Assembly: GCA_033030425.1 (NCBI GenBank)
Contig: JAUFSD010000025.1
Location: 1 to 64,000 of the forward strand
Direction: 5' to 3'
DNA: 64,000 nucleotides
From: Verpa conica
Lineage: Eukaryota; Ascomycota; Pezizomycetes; Pezizales; Morchellaceae
Below, in pieces: positions 11,923-22,755 of this stretch (its first letter is position 1; each line of letters begins with the position of its first letter). The notes under the pieces are model-generated. The model made no database searches, was not told the origin of the DNA, and saw only the letters and a list, made by a program, of their open reading frames with translations. The translations under genes were made by a program, and so were the position numbers.

Positions 11923-12463
11923 TGCCCAGGGCTAAGCACCCAGTCAAAATAAAAGTTCACTTAAAAGCACTCAGAGAGGGCTGTTATTAGGTCAATATTA
12001 ACTGAAAGATTTAAAAATTTAATTCTTTTTATAGCTAGAGCTGTGGTTGTGAAGATACAGGTAAAATAATACTCTGACACACTACCTAAAGCCCGATTAA
12101 TCCTTTTCTTTCTCTAAAGAAGGAAAAGGGCAAACCTTATTTAGTGAGACTATTCAGGTAGATGATTTTATTTATTAGTTTTGTAGCACTTATATTATAT
12201 TGCCTAAATCCTCCTGGTTGCCAGTGTGAGGGTTGCAAGAAATCGCTTATTTAGCACTTTGTGATTACTACCAGGAGTGCTGCTGGCTGCATACACCTTT
12301 TTCTTTCATGGTAACCCAAACTTTTACTTTAATCTTTACCAGCACAGTTCTGTCTGAAAAAATATTTAAATGTTTAAAAATCTTGCTTAATGACCTAGTA
12401 ACAATCCCCTCTGAATACTTCCAAGTGAACTTTTATTCTAGCTGGGTGTTTAGCCCTGGGCTG
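11923..12463. mobile_element. Foldback element with arms of about 130 bp
   Basis: The left arm (about 11923-12055) begins CCCAGGGCTAAGCACCCAG and continues with AATAAAAGTTCACTT. The right arm (about 12335-12463) is its imperfect reverse complement (starting CCCAGGGCTAAACACCCAG when read on the minus strand). The loop is about 280 bp. The left end shows CAGTG, as in hAT-type termini, but I found no matching 8-bp target duplication. A minus-to-plus open frame across the element (12233-12688) is probably spurious. Confidence 0.65.
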
Positions 12464-12703
12464 AATCTGCGAAAAAAATCAAATTGGGCTTTTGTAGCTA
12501 GGTGCCGCCGTAATTACCAAATTAGTGAATATGGACTCCATATAAGAAAGAAAAGTTCATATGACATAACGAACTCAATCTATCTTTGGAATAGCTTCCC
12601 AGGGATCAAATATTATTCTCCTATATTACCACAACAAGCGATCCCCCGAGGAAACTTCGTACTCCGGCAAGAACTTGGAACTGAATAAAATCCTATGATA
12701 AAA

Positions 12704-13832
12704 GCTAGAGGCAGTGTGGTCCACGAGGTCAAGGCGCCTCAGGCCTCGCCTTGAGGTATCGGTCTCGAGGAGGGGCAGGGCCGGGGGGCCACGAGGCCGA
12801 GGTATCCCGAGGCTTTTTGCTGGGCTCACCGAGGTGGCTCGAGGTAAATAATAATATATTTTAAAACAAATTAGAGACTCTAGTAGGAGCAAACTGGTCA
12901 CCCTAACCATTCCCACCACAATTCGTTACCCACTATTAGTCAGGTTGACCCAAAGGTCATGAACTACATCAGACAGGTAATATTGTAGTGGGCAATAGCC
13001 AGGGAATTACACCAAGATACTTGTGGTGTTATTTAGTAGCTCTTAAATTATTTTTAAAAATAGCTCCATGACTCAAGGCTCCTTGAGGTACCTTGATACG
13101 GCGGACTGCAGCGACCACTCCGCCATAATTACGAAAGTGAAAAGCCAGAACCCTCCCCCCACTAAAACTCCGTCCAAAGTTAATGAGCCAATAAATACAT
13201 TTGAATTAACTTGCGCTCTCGATAAGTAAATACACTTTCTCTTACCTATAGCGCCCTAGAAAGCAAGTAGAAGAGGGATGAAAGTAAGGTTTTAGGATAG
13301 AGACCCTTGTCCTGAGACGCAATTGGGATATTGTGGGTGTAGAGATCTCTAAAAAGATTGTTCACAACCCCCCTCCCAAAATTTCTTTTTTTAAAAGAAT
13401 TTGTATGCCTAGCTGAGATATCCCTAATGGTCTATAAAGCTTCTGGGTAGCTGTAATCTCTCTAATTCAAGCCTGAGATGTCCCAATTGGGAAACAGGGT
13501 AAGGAGTTTACTTAAAAACCTCACTTCCACCCCTCTTCCACTTACATCCCAGGGTGATATAGGTAAAAGGAAGTTTATTTACTTATCAAGAGCACAAGTT
13601 AATTTAAATGTACTTATTGGCTCATTGATTTTGGGGGAAACTTTGGTGGGGGGGGGATTCTGGTCTTTCACTTTCGTAATTATGGCGGAGTGGTCGCTGC
13701 AGTCCGCCGTACCTTGAGGCCAGACTCCTAATTCCCAAGGCGAGCCAAAATCAGAGGCCTACAGAGCTGAGGCACATCGATACCACCCCCTACTTCGCCT
13801 CGAGCGGACTCGTGGATCACACTACCTAGTGG
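12704..13832. mobile_element. hAT-like non-autonomous foldback element with 8-bp target duplication
   Basis: The element proper is 12712-13824. Its termini are CAGTGTGGTCCACGAG at the left and, on the other strand, TAGTGTGATCCACGAG at the right. The flanks GCTAGAGG (12704-12711) and CCTAGTGG (13825-13832) agree at 6 of 8 positions, as expected for an old 8-bp duplication of the hAT superfamily. Inside lies a second, longer inverted repeat: about 13086-13345 against about 13475-13727. These arms share GGCGGACTGCAGCGACCACT and CCGCCATAATTACGAAAGTG. No transposase frame is present. Confidence 0.72.
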
Positions 13833-15079
13833 TAGTTGATACTATGGTCTACAAAATATACAAGTACTTCTAACAATCACTTCTCATTAAACTGTGTTAT
13901 TTGCAAACCTATAGTTTTTATTAGTACCACAGTGATGGTGGTAATCCAGCGCAGTCTAGGGTGGGCTGGACTTGCAAAGGATATCTTACCTTGAGAACTA
14001 TTACATTATCTAGGCTAAGCTATATATAGGCTTTTATTATATCGTTTATTTTATCTATAATTATACCTCCCCCATCTCGTATCGTATCGTATCCCGGGCA
14101 TACTTTGACCCAAGGGCTTTCGGGGAGATTTTAGTACTTAAGTTTATATAGAGTTATTAGATAATGACAAACACTATCTGGTAGGAGAAATCGCACCCAC
14201 TCCACAACCGTAACAAGAGGAGAATATAGATCCAAGACAATGCCTAGGAAAAATCAGAAACTGGTTCTGTACGATAGGAGCAGGTGAAAGGTGACATGTC
14301 CCAGTCACTCTTCAGGTACCAGCCGGTTCTATCCGGATCTTGTCCCTAAAAATACTCCCCTTGGGTTTCCACCAACTAAGATTTTCCAGGCGACGCTGCC
14401 TATTATAGATCTCGCTGGTTTTCTCAATACAGCAGAATTCACATTATCGACCAAAGCCTCTATCATGTCCTTCTGGAGATCCCCCGACTCTGCAACCATA
14501 TCTTTCCTAAATGGGACGCCGTTAGTCCCTACATTAGTGGACTATGACAGACTGGGCGCTAAATTAGTACTACCTTGTGAATAACTTATACCTTGATCCG
14601 CGATATTCCTCAGTTACCTCAATCTCAATACTCAAGTGCCGTATAAATTCAGTTAACACACAAGCCACTTCGCAGATGGACCTTTCCTGACGCCGCTGGT
14701 TGAACCGATTGCATGCCTTAATTGTATTCACATATACCTCTCCAGTCCTCCTACAACGCTTATAAGATTCTTGCGTGGGTCCCCTTTCCCGCACAAGGTG
14801 CACAACTACCCACATATCAGGAAGCTTGCCCTCGATCACCAGTGGGGGGGAAATGCTGTACATGAATTCTTCTACAGACCCAAACCCGCTGTAGATATTG
14901 TATTAACTAGCCGTGATAAATCGGTATTGTCAAGGGTTATCGACTTGAATAGATTTTCGCTACACGGGCCGATTTTATTGCCCCGCTACTTCGCTGTTGG
15001 CAAGCCACGAAATCCCTCTAAGAATGGAGATTAGACGAAAGCCCACATAAATGCAAAGAGGCTTTGGGCGTGTAGAAAA
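13833..15079. other. Gene-poor stretch with possible coding relics
   Basis: No intact gene. Minus-strand frames between about 14570 and 15079 may be the extreme 3' part of the membrane-protein pseudogene that follows, but they carry no motif I can assign. The rest is AT-rich. Confidence 0.4.
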
Positions 15080-16731
15080 TCTCAAGGGGCATCGGGTATG
15101 ACTGCCAATGCTGATTGGCTACCCTTAGTGTTGTACCCAACGATCCTGTGTCTTTCGAACTGAACCTTTTGCGGGGAGTAGAGGAATCACTGGTCAATTC
15201 GTAGGGGAGTTCAAGGACAATATCCAGTGCGTCGGAAGTGTCCTCCAGTGTTCCTAATAGGGCAGTCCGTCCGTTCTGAGCCTGAGGCCAGTAACACTGA
15301 CTGTTGCCCCAACTACTGTGATAGTTCCAGCAAAAAGCGAGTTACTATCGTCTTCAATATCCCGCTAAAAATAACGCCTAGAGGTAATAACAACGTTACG
15401 TTTTTCGCGCGCCAGAAGAACATAGGAATAAAAAATCTGATCGTTTGTAGTCCCTGCTTGCTGAAACCATAACATATGAAGGTCTGCCTCGTCTCCTCTG
15501 TAGATGCTTTCGGTAGTACCACTTTCGATAATGTAGCAACAGATCAGTATTCCCGTCACCAGAATAAGAGTCCCAAGAAAAGTCATAGGGAACGCGAAAA
15601 CTACCATATCCCTGTCGCCTTTCTTTTGCTTAATTCTGGGGTGGTATGTTATAAATCAGTCGAACACAAGTATAGACAACTGCAAAACCATTCCAATAAC
15701 TGCCACAATCTAGAGTTCCCCATCCAACACGGCCGTGCATATTGAGTGATATATTTGGGGGAGCCTCCCCCACCATATCATCTTTGGGCTTTGGAGATCC
15801 AAACTCGGAATGCGAGCTTTCAGCCAGGTGTTTTGACACACCTGAGGACCCCTGCTTTTCCAAATTGGCTACGGCTAGTGTGGTAGGCTTCCGAAATTTC
15901 AAAGGAAAGATGACTATGGAAGCATTAGTAAAGATACACTACCGCTACAAGGAATCTCTCACTCTTTGGCTTGAGCTTGTGTATCATCTTTTGGAAAGAT
16001 TTACTTTTAGAAACTGTTAGATATAACTCCAGCCGAAGGAATATGAATATCGAATACACCACCTACCTTTTTTTACCAGAATCTTTGCATCTTTCGCATC
16101 TTCCAAGATCAGACCATATGATGATTATCTATTTGAACCCCGCCTGTATTCCCGTTGCCCGTGGGATCTGTGAGGCGATGAGGATCATTAAATACTCCTT
16201 CACCATTGCTATTTTTAGACCTTGTACTCCAGGTTCTAGCTTTCTCCAGTCTTGATCTCAACATCAAATTCGACGGTATTCTAGGGCATTGGAGTCTTGG
16301 ATCCCCAGGGCGGTTTTCCTCACTAGTTCTGTATCTATTTTCGGCCGAATGTATATCAACTCTTTGATAGCTGGTGCCCTCATTATCCTCACTACATGCT
16401 GGCTATTGAACATCTCACAGACCTCATGTGATGTTGACGATATTAACTCTGCCTCAGCAAACGCACGATTCTCCTTCGCCCTATGAGCGCCTTTAGCCGC
16501 GTTGGTCCTCCGATCCGTATTGCGCTAAAACTGTTTTTATGACACCGATGGGCGCCATTGAGAAGATGATATTGTCGGCCCAGCCCATGGATTCCGCCAT
16601 AGACCCCTTTGCTAGTTGCTCTCCAAAGAGAGCCAGTAGCGGGGCAAGATCCGACAACAGATTGTTTGAAAATTCATCCCCAGGGTCCGAGTCTGGGAGT
16701 TTGAGTGAGTCTCCAGGCATTGTAAGATCTG
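15080..16731 (-). pseudogene. Decayed fungal multi-pass membrane protein (GWADN-IIF-MAP family)
   Basis: The N-terminal piece (16493-16731) reads SNNLLSDLAPLLALFGEQLA and MGWADNIIFSMAPIGVI, a signature of a large uncharacterised fungal family often found with ankyrin or HET genes. After a frame break, LKALIGR, NRAFAEAELISSTSHEVCEM and APAIKELIYIRPK follow. Further downstream (15902-15313) come APPNISLN-like and a membrane helix GTLILVTGILICCYIIESGT followed by LHMLWFQQAGTTNDQIF, which are family-like blocks in the right order. Several stops and frameshifts separate the blocks, so the gene is not functional. Function of the family is unknown. Confidence 0.6.
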
Positions 16732-17360
16732 ACTAGCGCCTTCGTCTCCGGCTGTGTTATAGATACTAGTCAAGGGAATCGATAAAGTTTGTTGGGATAA
16801 GTTAAGATCTTTTGAGGTACTGAGCCTCCCTAGGCACGAGAGTTTTAGAGCTCTATGTGGGGACGATATAAGTGGTAGGTTTCCTTAAATGAATTTGTCA
16901 GTATTTGGCCGGTTCCAGATCTCGTAGACCTAATCAATACCGATATATCTCACTTACCGATTACGGGTTACCGGTAATAAAAACTTGTCAAGACTAATTA
17001 ATAAACTCTTTCGCGACCATATTCGAGGACTACAGGTTAAAAGAATTCAAAAGTAACAAATACCATGAAAGAGCAAGCGGAGCCACCTTCTATTGTAGAG
17101 AATCCAAATATCCTAGGAATATATCTTGGCTGAGACTTGAGTATTACGCCTCATAGGAGCACTTTCTCTAAATGAAAATATGATATAGAGGGATAAGGAC
17201 CGTGCTTCGGCCTATGAACCCCGCTTCCCCATGCAGATAAATGACTACGTGCCAGTAGCGCGGCATTTTAAACTCCCGTATTCCTTGAAGCTTATGTACA
17301 GCGACCTGCAAAAGGATCGAGAAACCAGGGCAGAGGTTGAAATGGTCCGCCCCATTTAAT
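16732..17360. other. Intergenic, nothing recognised
   Basis: AT-rich sequence without a supported gene, repeat or RNA. Confidence 0.4.
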
Positions 17361-17474
17361 GATTTGGACCAGACCAGCACCCTTTAAGAGGGACCGGACC
17401 GGTCTATACCATAGTAATTAATTATTTGGTCCAGTCCGGGCCAGGCCAATCTTTAGACTGGTCCGGACCAAATC
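17361..17474. repeat. Small foldback repeat
   Basis: The ends GATTTGGACCAGACCAG and CTGGTCCGGACCAAATC are near-perfect inverted repeats of 17 bp. Between them are further GGTCC/GGACC palindromes (GGGACCGGACCGGTC). The total length is about 114 bp, MITE-sized, with no clear target duplication. Confidence 0.6.
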
Positions 17475-17555
17475 AACCTCTGAACCAGGGTTAGCGAGTG
17501 GCTGAGTGGCAAGAACAGTGGCAAGTGTTGTATTGACTATAGGAGACCTCCAGGT

Positions 17556-18024
17556 AGAGATAGAAGGTTCTAATAAAGACTTTCCTTTGGCTTCATTTTG
17601 CCAAGACTGTCACGCTGGCCCCTACCTGGGTCCTCCAAGGCCTCTCTAGGCCCCCCCCCAGGCCCCTCCTCCCACGGTTCGGGTCTCTGAAAACGAGAGA
17701 CATTCGCTGCTGCGACCGGTTATTGCCTCGGCACCCCCTCTGGGGTAAGGGCTTTCAGCTCTATTTACTTTTCTGGCCTTTTGGCCATGTATATTGGGTG
17801 CAATGCTATCATCTGCTCTGGAAGGGGATATGTGGTTGGTGACAGACCATAGTCACTATAATAGTGTTGATTTACTCAGGGGGACGCTTTTTCTTTGGCT
17901 TTTTTCTTTTGTTTGATGGAGATAAGTATTTTCAGGCCATAGGTTATAACTGCATGCCACATTTTGTACCCAGAAATCAATAATGATTTGACTTAAAAAA
18001 AAAAAAAAAGAGATAGAAGGTTCT
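17556..18024 (+). mobile_element. Poly(A) retroposon (SINE or truncated LINE) with 16-bp target duplication
   Basis: AGAGATAGAAGGTTCT occurs at 17556-17571 and again, identically, at 18009-18024. Between them is about 437 bp ending in 15 consecutive A (17995-18009). A perfect long target duplication with an A tail at one end is the hallmark of LINE-mediated retroposition. No RT motif is readable inside. An A-tailed SINE or a strongly 5'-truncated LINE are both possible. The perfect duplication indicates a fairly recent insertion. Confidence 0.88.
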
Positions 18025-18504
18025 GGTCGTTATTAAGAGAGCAAAGTTGATGATTGATAGCCTTTGAAAGACCCACGCGAATAGGTTAATTGTGGTTTTT
18101 GATATTCATCACTGTCTAGAGCCCTTGTTAAATGACCCCTTGTCTTTATATAATTGGGCAGTAACCACTACATATATGGCACTATTGTGTTACATGGGAT
18201 CTGGCATATTTTCTCTATAATTACTTCAACCGCAATATCACGTGACTCTGAGACCTACAAGTGGTAGCACAGAGCTTGTTATTAGTCCCTAAGACCTAAA
18301 GGCACTACTCGTAGTCGTCAAGCCTTTTCGGAATACGGTTGTGGGGTCGGGAAAAGCCTTGGCTCCATGAGTACCAGTAAAAGGTAGGTAGTTGAGGCCG
18401 GCCAATCTCTTAGGGCAATGAGTGTAGCGATGGGAGGGATAAATTGAAGTAGGTAGTATCGGGCCAGTTAGAGGACAATTTTTGTAGATCATGATTAGTG
18501 TTCG

Positions 18505-18712
18505 TCTTAGGTTAATTTGGGGCGGTTCCGAAATTCATAGAACCACCCCGGCCCGGGTTCGGGGCACAATTTTTGGTGAAGGAACCGCCCCAACGGACCT
18601 CCGGCAGTTAATTAGGTTAAAGGGGGATTTTTAAAGAGCAAACCCCCTTCGGGGAGGTTTCTTGGCACGGTTCCCCAGTTAGTTTAGGGGACCAACTCCC
18701 CCCCGTTCAGTT
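18505..18712 (+). repeat. Dispersed repeat R1-related fragment
   Basis: GC-rich sequence with TTGGGGCGGTTCC at the left and GGTTTCTTGGCACGGTTCCC followed by AGTTAGTTTAGGGGACC at the right. The right block is the same motif that ends the copy at 19425-19612 and appears inverted at 24262-24345. No gene. Confidence 0.6.
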
Positions 18713-19424
18713 CAATCTCGAGTCAAACAGGTCATAAATGTGGTGGTTGAATTCATGTCAGGTCCTGGACCCGAGATCAGTCTAAGTACAGGGGTGTTCT
18801 GTTGCTAGCGCCACAACACTTGGCCGTATGCCCGATAACCGACTGCGCCTATATTTATATGCGCAGTGCTGGGCTCTAACACACTGCTACTGGGAGCCTC
18901 ATTCGTAATAAATTATCCGAATCAAAAGCACAGCAGGCGATCTCTGGGTCGGATAATCCCGACTGCAAGGAAAAAAAAAAACATGAGCTGATAACAGAAG
19001 AAGCGAGGTTATGCTACACATCTCGCTTGATTGCCGGCCCCAATGCGCTTGAGATGAGACATCGAACATTTTATTTTGTATAGCAAGGCTAGGATTAGAT
19101 AAGACCCCACTAAAGAAGACGCGGCATCAACCTAGATTTTATCGGCACAGCTTTTAACATACGAAAGTGCGAGGTGGAAACTCTACTCTCCAGGGTGTCA
19201 AAGATGCCAAAGCTGTCACATTTGCGCAAGGGCCAAAATCAAATTGTTGGGGCGGTTCCCACTATGCATATACAGCACACTGCGGGGGAGTTCGAGAAAC
19301 TAGGGTCTGCTACTAGGGTATTGTGGCCAATCCGACCACCAGAATCTTCACCAAAAACCTAAAGAGCGAATAAAAACACTGCACTTCATGTCTCACGTTT
19401 CACGATCTTTTTTGCTGGCCACTG
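18713..19424. other. Intergenic, nothing coding recognised
   Basis: No supported gene. A short GGGGCGGTTCCCACTATG block near 19250 resembles the left end of the R1-related repeats. Confidence 0.4.
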
Positions 19425-19612
19425 TACTGCCATCCACAGGCCATTCATACGCCTCCCATACGACTCCCGCAGTGCTTTAGAGCTCAATTGGGGCCCTGAT
19501 ATGCATGGTCCTCCCCCCACCTTTTACTCAGGATCTGGAACCGTCCCATGGGCAGTTTGGGACGGTTTCTTAGCGGGGCTCCCCGGTTCGTTTGAGGGAC
19601 CGAGTTCCCCAT
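19425..19612 (+). repeat. Dispersed repeat R1, copy 2
   Basis: Ordered blocks ACTGCCATCCACAGG, CATACGACTCCCGCAGTGCT, CAATTGGGGCCCTGATATGC, ATGGTCCTCCCCCCAC and GATCTGGAACCGTCCC match copy 1 (7286-7490) and copy 3 (24455-24605). It ends with GGACGGTTTCTTAGCGGGGC, then CCCGGTTCGTTTGAGGGACC. It lies upstream of the CYTH gene; another copy lies downstream of the kinase gene. Confidence 0.7.
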
Positions 19613-20867
19613 GACTAACACTAGGTGCAAAAAACAGAATTCAGGATTTTTCCTAGGTATTCGAACTTTACAGTCCCTGTTATTCTTTGGTGAGATCTTT
19701 TCCTAGTGTAAAAGGAAAGAGTCCCAAAAGTAAGATAGCATAATGTAGGGAACTAAAGATCGGGGTTACTCCCTATCCTCAACTGCCACCCAGTCCCATA
19801 CACTCACAAATAATTCAAGTGGGACTGTGGAGTTCTTCCCTGTTCAACGTACACAGCACCCCAAGCTACCAGCCGAGCTCACATATCGGTTTAAGTCCCA
19901 TAGTTAATTATCCCAAAGTACTCTACTATGCATACTTATATTATTCAACTCGTACAGAACCATTTGATATATCTTTGCTTTAATTTAGGGAAGTGGGAAT
20001 TATATAACTTCATTTAGTAGTGTAATGTAATATACAGTGTACTATCATAGTAATATCTAACTAGGTTAAAGATATATCTAAGAGACAGCTTCTAATAAAA
20101 AAATAAAAGTTCAAGCTAGGACTAATTGCTTATAATGACTCAAGTATATCTTATAGAATTTACTGATACTGATCAGGAGGATATCACCTTCACTTGTAAA
20201 GACCTCTAGTGATATAACATGTCTTACTAAGTAATAATGAGATATAAATAGTTTACCCAGAACAGAACTAGATTAGTTATTTATCTTACGATTATCAATT
20301 ACCCCCGGTATGTAGCAACATCTTTGTATCTTGACAGTAACGCTCTAGTTACCGCAAAATTTCGTACGCCAGATTTAGAATTCCAAGAGGCAGAACCCTC
20401 ATCATGAGACGGAGTAGAAGGAGGCGAGAGGGAGTGGGGTAGGGAGATTTGTGAGAGGACCCGTAGGAGAGGAAGGGAACCAGCACTAAAAGGTGTCAAG
20501 TTTTTGCTTAGAATGTTTATTCTTGTTTTTGCTTTATCCTTATTCTTATTTTGCTTACCTTTGGTGTGTTGATCCAATGCCTTAGCTTTAGGGCTCTATG
20601 TCTTTATGACTAATTCATTTATTCATTCCTCATCATAGTATATCACTGTCTATCCCGTACTTTGTTTGCCGGGTAACAAACAATATCAAATATTTTCCCG
20701 CTGATCAACCTCCTACCAAATCTATTCACCTACTACGATACCGGCGACTCCTTTCAAAGTCAGTATTTCCCAATATAACACTATATTGGTAATCATAGCT
20801 TCCCTCAACACCTTAGAGATTTATATATACTAACATCTAGTAGATCTCCCTCAGTTTTACAACGACT
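19613..20867. other. Intergenic upstream of the CYTH gene
   Basis: AT-rich. One minus-strand open frame (20299-20577, 92 codons, starting MDQHTKGKQNKNKDKAKTR) is present, but it resembles nothing known and has no supporting structure. No repeat was identified. Confidence 0.4.
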
Positions 20868-21488
20868 ATGGCCCTTCTCGAGGTTGAAAGAAAGTTTATC
20901 TTTCTCCCCGACCTTATTTCGATCTTCAAATTGAATAAAGGCAACCCGAAATTTCAAAGTTTGAAGTACAACGGATCCTCTATCTTCCGCGATACCTACT
21001 ATGACACTTCAAATATGCTCTCTACCCATGGTATCTGGCTCCGCAAACGAGATAAAGCTTGGGAACTTAAGCGGCGTATCCATGGAAATTTCCAACAAGC
21101 ATCTTACGAAGAGCTCAAATGTCCGGAAAGAATACAGTCGCTGATCTCCAAGCACATTCCTTGGGCCTTGAGCAGCAGTGAGAACTATGGATTGGATGTT
21201 CTGTGCGACTATACTACTAAGCGGGAGCTTCATTTGGCTGACGAGAAGTTCTCAATTATGCTGGACCAAACGGACTTTGGTCACTCAGTCTGTGAGGTAG
21301 AGCTTCTTGCAAGAGATGCCAAGGCTGCGGAGGAGGATATCGACAGATTTAGGAGAAAGTATAGTTGGTTCTTCCGGGCTGATAGGCCAAAGGGGAAGAT
21401 ATCAGCTTATCTAGAAAAGTATGGTCCTGGGATTCGGAAGAATTATCATCCTGTCCTTCATGCGGAAGGAGATACTATAATAAACTAA
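20868..21488 (+). CDS. CYTH-domain triphosphatase, thiamine-triphosphatase-like
   Basis: Intact single-exon gene of 206 aa. Family motifs are all present in order: ExExK near the N-terminus (EVERK, residues 5-9), RDTYYDT (41-47), LRKR (58-61), ELK (66-68), MLDQTDFG (131-138), CEVE (142-145) and GKISAYL (176-182). These Glu, Arg and Lys residues line the metal-dependent tunnel of the triphosphate tunnel metalloenzymes. Order and length match animal thiamine triphosphatase (about 230 aa) more closely than RNA triphosphatase or adenylate cyclase CyaB. The enzyme hydrolyses a triphosphate to diphosphate plus phosphate; its substrate cannot be read from sequence. It is convergent with the UMP-CMP kinase gene (397 bp between stop codons) and lies 4 kb from the viperin gene, so a nucleotide-triphosphate role is worth considering. 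Confidence 0.9.
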   Translation: MALLEVERKFIFLPDLISIFKLNKGNPKFQSLKYNGSSIFRDTYYDTSNMLSTHGIWLRKRDKAWELKRRIHGNFQQASYEELKCPERIQSLISKHIPWALSSSENYGLDVLCDYTTKRELHLADEKFSIMLDQTDFGHSVCEVELLARDAKAAEEDIDRFRRKYSWFFRADRPKGKISAYLEKYGPGIRKNYHPVLHAEGDTIIN

Positions 21489-21885
21489 ATATCAAAAAAC
21501 TACTGTAGTAGGATCCCCTTCTCCAATACCAAAAGTTCACTATATATTCTGTATTTTTCTAAGATGAGCAGACGAAATAAACGCGATTTACTATATAAGT
21601 TTTGTATGTAACATAGCAACATCCGTGATCCAGGTACCCCGGTGTTAGAAACGAGTGATAATTCATGTGATAGTCATATAACTTGGTATAAGGCTCCATT
21701 ATAATTCCTAGCGCCCAGTGAACCTTCGCCTTTTGCAACCTATAAAAAACTATCCAATGAGGCCATTGCGCCTAATAATATATATGACCCTAATAAACTA
21801 GATTGCCGTAACGCTTAAGCTATAGAATCAGTTACCCCGCCAACTAAATCTTTCGCAGATCCTGAAGGCAGTGTTTCTTTGGAGT

Positions 21886-22755
21886 TTAAAATTTCCTATT
21901 TCGATTAATATTTGCCGACAAATATAAAAAGAAAGGACGGTTTACCTCTACTATTCGTCTTATTTCAGCATACCCACTGTCCAACGGACCTTCACAATTA
22001 ATCTTATTGAATTAGCTCGTGATATTTCAGATATCTGAATTATTATGCAAGGGATATGAGATGATATATACCGTCACCACTTGACCCCTCTTGCGGAAGT
22101 AGTCTAACACTGGCAGTGTATCAGACTTATACCCATTCCATCTAATCCAGAAAGCCTCCTCGTTATCATCAATCCGTTGTGATGTCTTCGCCCTCTTCAT
22201 AACTCGTTGTAGCATAATATCTGGCGAGCAATCGAAGAATAATGTAACTCTACTTTTACACACCTAGTTCTTATTAATTCAGCTCTTCAGCCCATAAACA
22301 AAGATTTCTTGCAGACCTCGCTCTCAAACGATAGCGCCTGCTCCATGCTTCTTGGAAACCCATCAACAAGGAATGTATTGAGTCCCTTCTCCATCTGTTC
22401 CAACATGGTACGTCTCATCAGCGTCAACGCTATCTTTGCTGGTACAATTGTACCTTGCCGGATATGTTGGTCAATAATGCTACCGACTGGGGAGCCGGGT
22501 TTGCTCATCTCCTCGCGAAGAAGATCGCCGACTGAGAAATGTGCGAAACCAAAGTCTTGGGCTAGTCTTTCGCATTGAGTACCCTTCCCTACACCAGGAC
22601 CGCCTACGTGGTGTTAGTACCCTTTATGGTTTTAAAACACCAGCAGAGGGATAATAAGAGAAGTATAAGGGGATACCAAGGATATATATGACTACAGCTT
22701 TGTCATTAAGTAGTTGCAAATCCTTACTGTCGACTGGTCCCTGGGGTTCTGACAT
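21886..22755 (-). CDS. UMP-CMP kinase-like nucleoside monophosphate kinase
   Basis: Four minus-strand exons: 22755-22677, 22603-22317, 22263-22072 and 22002-21886. They total 675 nt, 224 aa. The P-loop is GGPGVGKGTQ (27-36). The NMP-binding segment is FSVGDLLREE, followed by GTIVPAKIALTLM, the diagnostic FLVDGFPRS, then VTLFFDCSPDIMLQRVMKR and the lid region KTSQRIDDNEE with the DDN triad. The C-terminus reads VLDYFRKRGQVVTINCEG. All introns are GT-AG, 53-73 nt, and each junction restores a conserved block. Family members phosphorylate UMP and CMP with ATP. The closest pattern is eukaryotic UMP-CMP kinase rather than adenylate kinase. It is transcribed divergently from the viperin gene. A conserved lid Gly is replaced by Gln here; the effect is unknown. 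Confidence 0.88.

Noticed and set aside
12233..12688. 151-codon plus-strand open frame
   Set aside because: It runs across the arm of the 11923-12463 foldback and into unrelated sequence; no family motif.
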